In this document: in pieces, positions 61,626-64,000 of the stretch
How positions within the stretch are numbered: position 1 is the stretch's first letter
How the letters are laid out: each line of letters opens with the position of its first letter
Origin: Eubacterium_G segne
GTDB taxonomy: Bacteria > Bacillota > Clostridia > Lachnospirales > Lachnospiraceae
Length of the DNA stretch: 64,000 nt
Reading direction: 5' to 3'
NCBI RefSeq assembly: GCF_014287775.1
Contig: NZ_JACOOZ010000008.1
Location: 1-64,000 of the forward strand
The notes under the pieces: model-generated
Databases searched by the model: none
Told to the model about the DNA's origin: nothing
Seen by the model: the letters and a program-made list of their open reading frames with translations, nothing else
Made by a program: the position numbers and the translations under genes

Positions 61626-62501
61626 ATGCCAGGATGGGATGATGTATTAAAAGAAATGAATGAAACACTTTCACCGGCAGATTATGTGAGGAGAAAATAT
61701 TTAAAACAATTATCAGAATTAACAGGTAGAAATGCCATAGCGTATTATTCGGCATTTTTAAATAAGCCCAATATACCAAATACAGATATTAACGATTTGG
61801 ATATGACAGGGTTTATGAATACCTTAAAGGATATTAATTGTTCAAGGGGATTGGATTTAATTCTTCACACACCAGGTGGTTCGCCTACTGCTGCAGAAAC
61901 AATTGTAAATTATTTAAGAAGTAAATTTGGTAATGATATAAGAATAATTGTTCCACAAATTGCAATGTCTGCGGGAACTATGATTGCTTGTGCGGGAAAG
62001 GAAATAATTATGGGAAAACAATCGAGTCTTGGACCGATTGATCCTCAATTTAATGGAATACCAGCATATAATATAAAAGAAGAGTTTGAAGAGGCTAAAA
62101 AAGATTTAGCTATTAACAATGAAAATGCCCAATATTGGGCAATAAAATTACAGCAATATCCAGCTGCGTTTATGAAAACTGCGATAGATGCAATTGAGTT
62201 ATCTAGCAAATTGGTAAAAGAATGGTTAAGCAGTTGTATGTTTGAAGGAGATCAAAGTGGAATAGTGGATGAGATTGTGGCACAATTAAACGAACACGAC
62301 AATTCAAAAAATCATGGAAGACATTTTAGTATAGACTTTTGTAAAGGAATAGGACTAAAAATTATTTCTATGGAAGAAAACGAAGAACTGCAAGATGCTA
62401 TTTTAACAGTGCATCATGCTTATATGCTGTCAATTTCTGGAAGTGATGCGATAAAAATAATTGAAAATCAGAATGGAAAAGCAGTGATAAGTCGTGAATA
62501 G
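61626..62501 (+). CDS. Clp-fold serine protease (SDH/ S49-like)
   Basis: 291 residues. Signature parts of the Clp/crotonase protease fold: LHTPGGSPTAAETIVNYL (about 82-99), the Ser nucleophile in AMSAGTMIACAG (about 118) and GKQSSLGPIDPQF (about 133-145). A GGAGGAG site six bases before ATG 61626 decides the start over the TTG at 61611. It lies before terS rather than with the head genes, so it is not a usual prohead protease. No signal peptide. Confidence 0.85.
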   Translation: MPGWDDVLKEMNETLSPADYVRRKYLKQLSELTGRNAIAYYSAFLNKPNIPNTDINDLDMTGFMNTLKDINCSRGLDLILHTPGGSPTAAETIVNYLRSKFGNDIRIIVPQIAMSAGTMIACAGKEIIMGKQSSLGPIDPQFNGIPAYNIKEEFEEAKKDLAINNENAQYWAIKLQQYPAAFMKTAIDAIELSSKLVKEWLSSCMFEGDQSGIVDEIVAQLNEHDNSKNHGRHFSIDFCKGIGLKIISMEENEELQDAILTVHHAYMLSISGSDAIKIIENQNGKAVISRE

Positions 62502-62503
62502 TG

Positions 62504-62532
62504 TTGTATATATTTTAAATTTGGGGTACAAT
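62504..62532 (+). promoter_or_regulatory. promoter ahead of the packaging genes
   Basis: TTGTAT (62504-62509), 17 bases, TACAAT (62527-62532), followed by AGGAGG and the 62558 gene. Confidence 0.65.
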
Positions 62533-62557
62533 AACAAGGCAAAAGGAGGGAAAATGA

Positions 62558-62740
62558 ATGGATAATTATTCAGTTGACGAATTATATGCTAAGTTGGGAA
62601 TAACCTCTAATGATAAGCAACCCGTAAGAAACCAGATTAATACAGGAAAAAGATATGAACAAATTCAGACAAATTACTCTTTTGGGTTGGGAAAAGTTCC
62701 TAATAATTCATTGAGCAATAGTATACGAATTAAGAAATAG
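62558..62740 (+). CDS. hypothetical 60-residue phage protein
   Basis: Starts behind AAAAGGAGGGAAA and its own promoter. Polar, Asn/Gln-rich sequence (NTGKRYEQIQTNYSFGLG); no domain recognised. A terminator follows it, so it is a one-gene unit. Confidence 0.62.
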   Translation: MDNYSVDELYAKLGITSNDKQPVRNQINTGKRYEQIQTNYSFGLGKVPNNSLSNSIRIKK

Positions 62741-62759
62741 TTTTTTTAATATGAAAGTA

Positions 62760-62787
62760 GGAGACATCTTTAGGGTGTCTCTTTTTT
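62760..62787 (+). terminator. terminator after the 60-residue gene
   Basis: GGAGACATC and GGGTGTCTC pair with one wobble around TTTA, followed by six T residues. An open frame that overlaps this hairpin (from 62751) is therefore not the start of terS. Confidence 0.83.
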
Positions 62788-62822
62788 ATACAATATTAAA
62801 TCAAGAGAAAGGAGTGGTTGTA

Positions 62823-63311
62823 GTGACAATTAAAGAACAGATATTTTGTGATGAACTTTTATCAGATACTGAATTTAATAAAACCTTGGCTTATAAGAAA
62901 GCTTATCCAAGTGTTAAGAATGATAATGTTGCAGCTGCAGCTGCTTCAAGGCTGATGAATAAACCGGAGATTAAAGAGTACATAGATAGGCAACTATCTA
63001 AATTACATAATGAAAGAACAGCAGATGCTCAGGAAGTGCTTGAATATTTAACGTCAGTGCTTAGAGGGGAAAGTTCTTCAAGTGAGTTAGTAGTTGAGGG
63101 AATAGGAGATGGATGCAGTGAAGCAAGAACAATTGAAAAGCCACCATCAGAGAAAGAGAGATTAAAAGCAGCCGAACTTCTTGGCAAGAGATATGGACTG
63201 TATACAGACAAGGTGGATGTAAACAATGAAGCAGAGGAAAAGAAAGCAGAAAAACTGGATAATATAGCCAGCATATTAGAACAGATGAAGCCTGTAGGAA
63301 AGGGTGATTAG
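62823..63311 (+). CDS. terS: terminase small subunit
   Basis: 162 residues with the TerS-type start EQIFCDELLSDTEFNKTLAYKKAYP and helix-turn-helix-like ASRLMNKPEIKEYI. Binds the packaging site. GTG 62823 is eight bases after GGAG; the longer upstream frame crosses a terminator. The large subunit gene starts three bases later. Confidence 0.88.
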   Translation: MTIKEQIFCDELLSDTEFNKTLAYKKAYPSVKNDNVAAAAASRLMNKPEIKEYIDRQLSKLHNERTADAQEVLEYLTSVLRGESSSSELVVEGIGDGCSEARTIEKPPSEKERLKAAELLGKRYGLYTDKVDVNNEAEEKKAEKLDNIASILEQMKPVGKGD

Positions 63312-63313
63312 TA

Positions 63314-64000
63314 TTGTTACAATTATCACCTAAATTTAAAGAATTTATTCTGACAGAAACAAAGAGGGATTTCCTTGAAGGTACTACGGCAGCAGGAAAG
63401 ACCACTGTAGGAATATTTAAGTTTATGCTTATGGTGGCAAAGAGTGATATTAAGTATCATGTAATCGCTGGAGCAGACCTTGGAACTGTTGAAAAGAATG
63501 TTATTAACAATGAGAGAGGACTTTTAGACCAGTTTGATGGTTTAGCTGAATATTATCCTAAAGGTCAAGGCAGAATTGGTTTATCACACATTAAATATCA
63601 GACACCAAACGGTGAAAAGATAATATATGTGTGTGGTTATGATAATAAAGCACGTTGGAAAAAGGTATTAGGTTCACAACAGGGTTGTGTTTACATTGAC
63701 GAAGTTAATACTGCCGACATGGAGTTCTTAAGAGAAATTTCACATAGATGTAAGTATATGATGACTACATCAAACCCTGATAGTCCGGACTTACCTGTAT
63801 ATAAAGAGTTTATTAATCACAGTAGACCTTTAAAGAAATATATCAAAGATTATCCGGAAGAGTTGTTGGCAGAGTTAAATGAACCTGAAAAAGTTGGTTG
63901 GGTTCATTGGTATTTTACTTTTTATGATAATGCCAGTTTAACGGAGCAGGATATACAGGACAAAATAGATGCAGTTCCGGTAGGAACCAAGATGTACAAA
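63314..64000 (+). CDS. terL: terminase large subunit, N-terminal part (cut by window edge)
   Basis: 229 residues are visible. Start is TTG 63314 behind AAAGGGTGAT. Walker A is EGTTAAGKTTVG (about 22-33) and Walker B QGCVYIDEVN (about 124-133), followed by the TSNPDSPDL coupling-like motif. The nuclease domain lies beyond the right edge. Powers DNA packaging. Confidence 0.93.
   Translation, partial: MLQLSPKFKEFILTETKRDFLEGTTAAGKTTVGIFKFMLMVAKSDIKYHVIAGADLGTVEKNVINNERGLLDQFDGLAEYYPKGQGRIGLSHIKYQTPNGEKIIYVCGYDNKARWKKVLGSQQGCVYIDEVNTADMEFLREISHRCKYMMTTSNPDSPDLPVYKEFINHSRPLKKYIKDYPEELLAELNEPEKVGWVHWYFTFYDNASLTEQDIQDKIDAVPVGTKMYK

Larger units (their letters stand above)
47071..64000. mobile_element. 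prophage of siphovirus type, left part only
   Basis: Integrase, immunity region, replication and recombination genes, late regulator and terminase genes are in the usual order of a temperate dsDNA phage of Firmicutes. The element starts right behind the tuf terminator and runs off the right edge before the portal and head genes. The left end is placed between 47002 and 47076; exact attL cannot be fixed without the other end. The genes are largely intact except for one small frame with an in-frame stop (51181-51366). Confidence 0.93.

Overview
The window is low-GC DNA from a Gram-positive anaerobe of the Clostridia, most likely Lachnospiraceae. This is inferred from AT-rich codon use, AGGAGG-type ribosome binding sites, consensus sigma-A promoters, a DUF4364 gene beside engB, the gene order tig-clpP-clpX-lon-engB and lepA followed by hemW, and lysine-rich secreted proteins with fibronectin-like modules. 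Species cannot be fixed from the sequence alone.

Positions 1-29150 are chromosomal core. The 3' end of a 23S rRNA gene is followed, with no 5S in between, by six tRNAs. Next come a secreted GH25 muramidase, tRNA-Arg, a 27-bp-repeat protein, a rhodanese, an rRNA methyltransferase, a papain-like exported protease, rdgB and a small phosphoesterase. A second group of seven tRNAs follows behind a perfect TTGACA-17-TATAAT promoter. After that are a FAD oxidoreductase with a large membrane protein, a convergent CYTH gene, a DJ-1 protein, and an intergenic region with a 72-bp sequence in two direct copies plus an inverted fragment. The protein quality-control block (trigger factor, ClpP, ClpX, Lon, EngB) leads to DUF4364, LepA, a secreted Big2-like protein, HemW, a two-component system and an orphan solute-binding lipoprotein.

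Positions 29250-42170 hold a defence island. A divergent XRE gene faces an operon that encodes a small HTH protein and then the four components of a single-strand DNA phosphorothioation system of the SspABCD type, in the order D-B-C-A (PP-loop/ferredoxin protein, DUF4007 protein, giant P-loop ATPase, cysteine desulfurase). Four more genes follow without a break: a PLD-nuclease/SF2 helicase, a 58-residue protein, a DndD/SMC-like ATPase with a CxC hook, and a 183-residue orphan. These look like the restriction/effector half. The names SspF/G/H cannot be assigned with certainty from sequence alone. The island ends seven bases before the promoter of the str operon (rpsL, rpsG, fusA, tuf), and I see no terminator between them.

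From about 47071 to the right edge there is an incomplete prophage inserted behind tuf. Leftward genes are integrase, a Cys-rich orphan, an ImmA-like protease, a winged-helix/Mrr nuclease and a CI-like repressor. The control region has four operator-like sites spaced about 32 bp apart. Rightward genes are a Cro-like protein, small proteins, a recombination and replication set (SMC-like ATPase, Sak4-like ATPase, DUF669, helicase, primase-helicase), a hairpin-rich candidate origin, RusA, accessory genes (a 25-residue membrane peptide and a SLATT-like membrane protein with its own promoter and terminator), a sigma-like late regulator, a Clp-fold protease, and terminase small and large subunits, the last cut by the window edge. 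A promoter plus two hairpins between the integrase and its upstream neighbour predicts a roughly 56-nt small RNA. The strongest leads for new biology are the effector half of the phosphorothioation operon, the SLATT cassette, the origin-like hairpin array, the phased operators and this small RNA.
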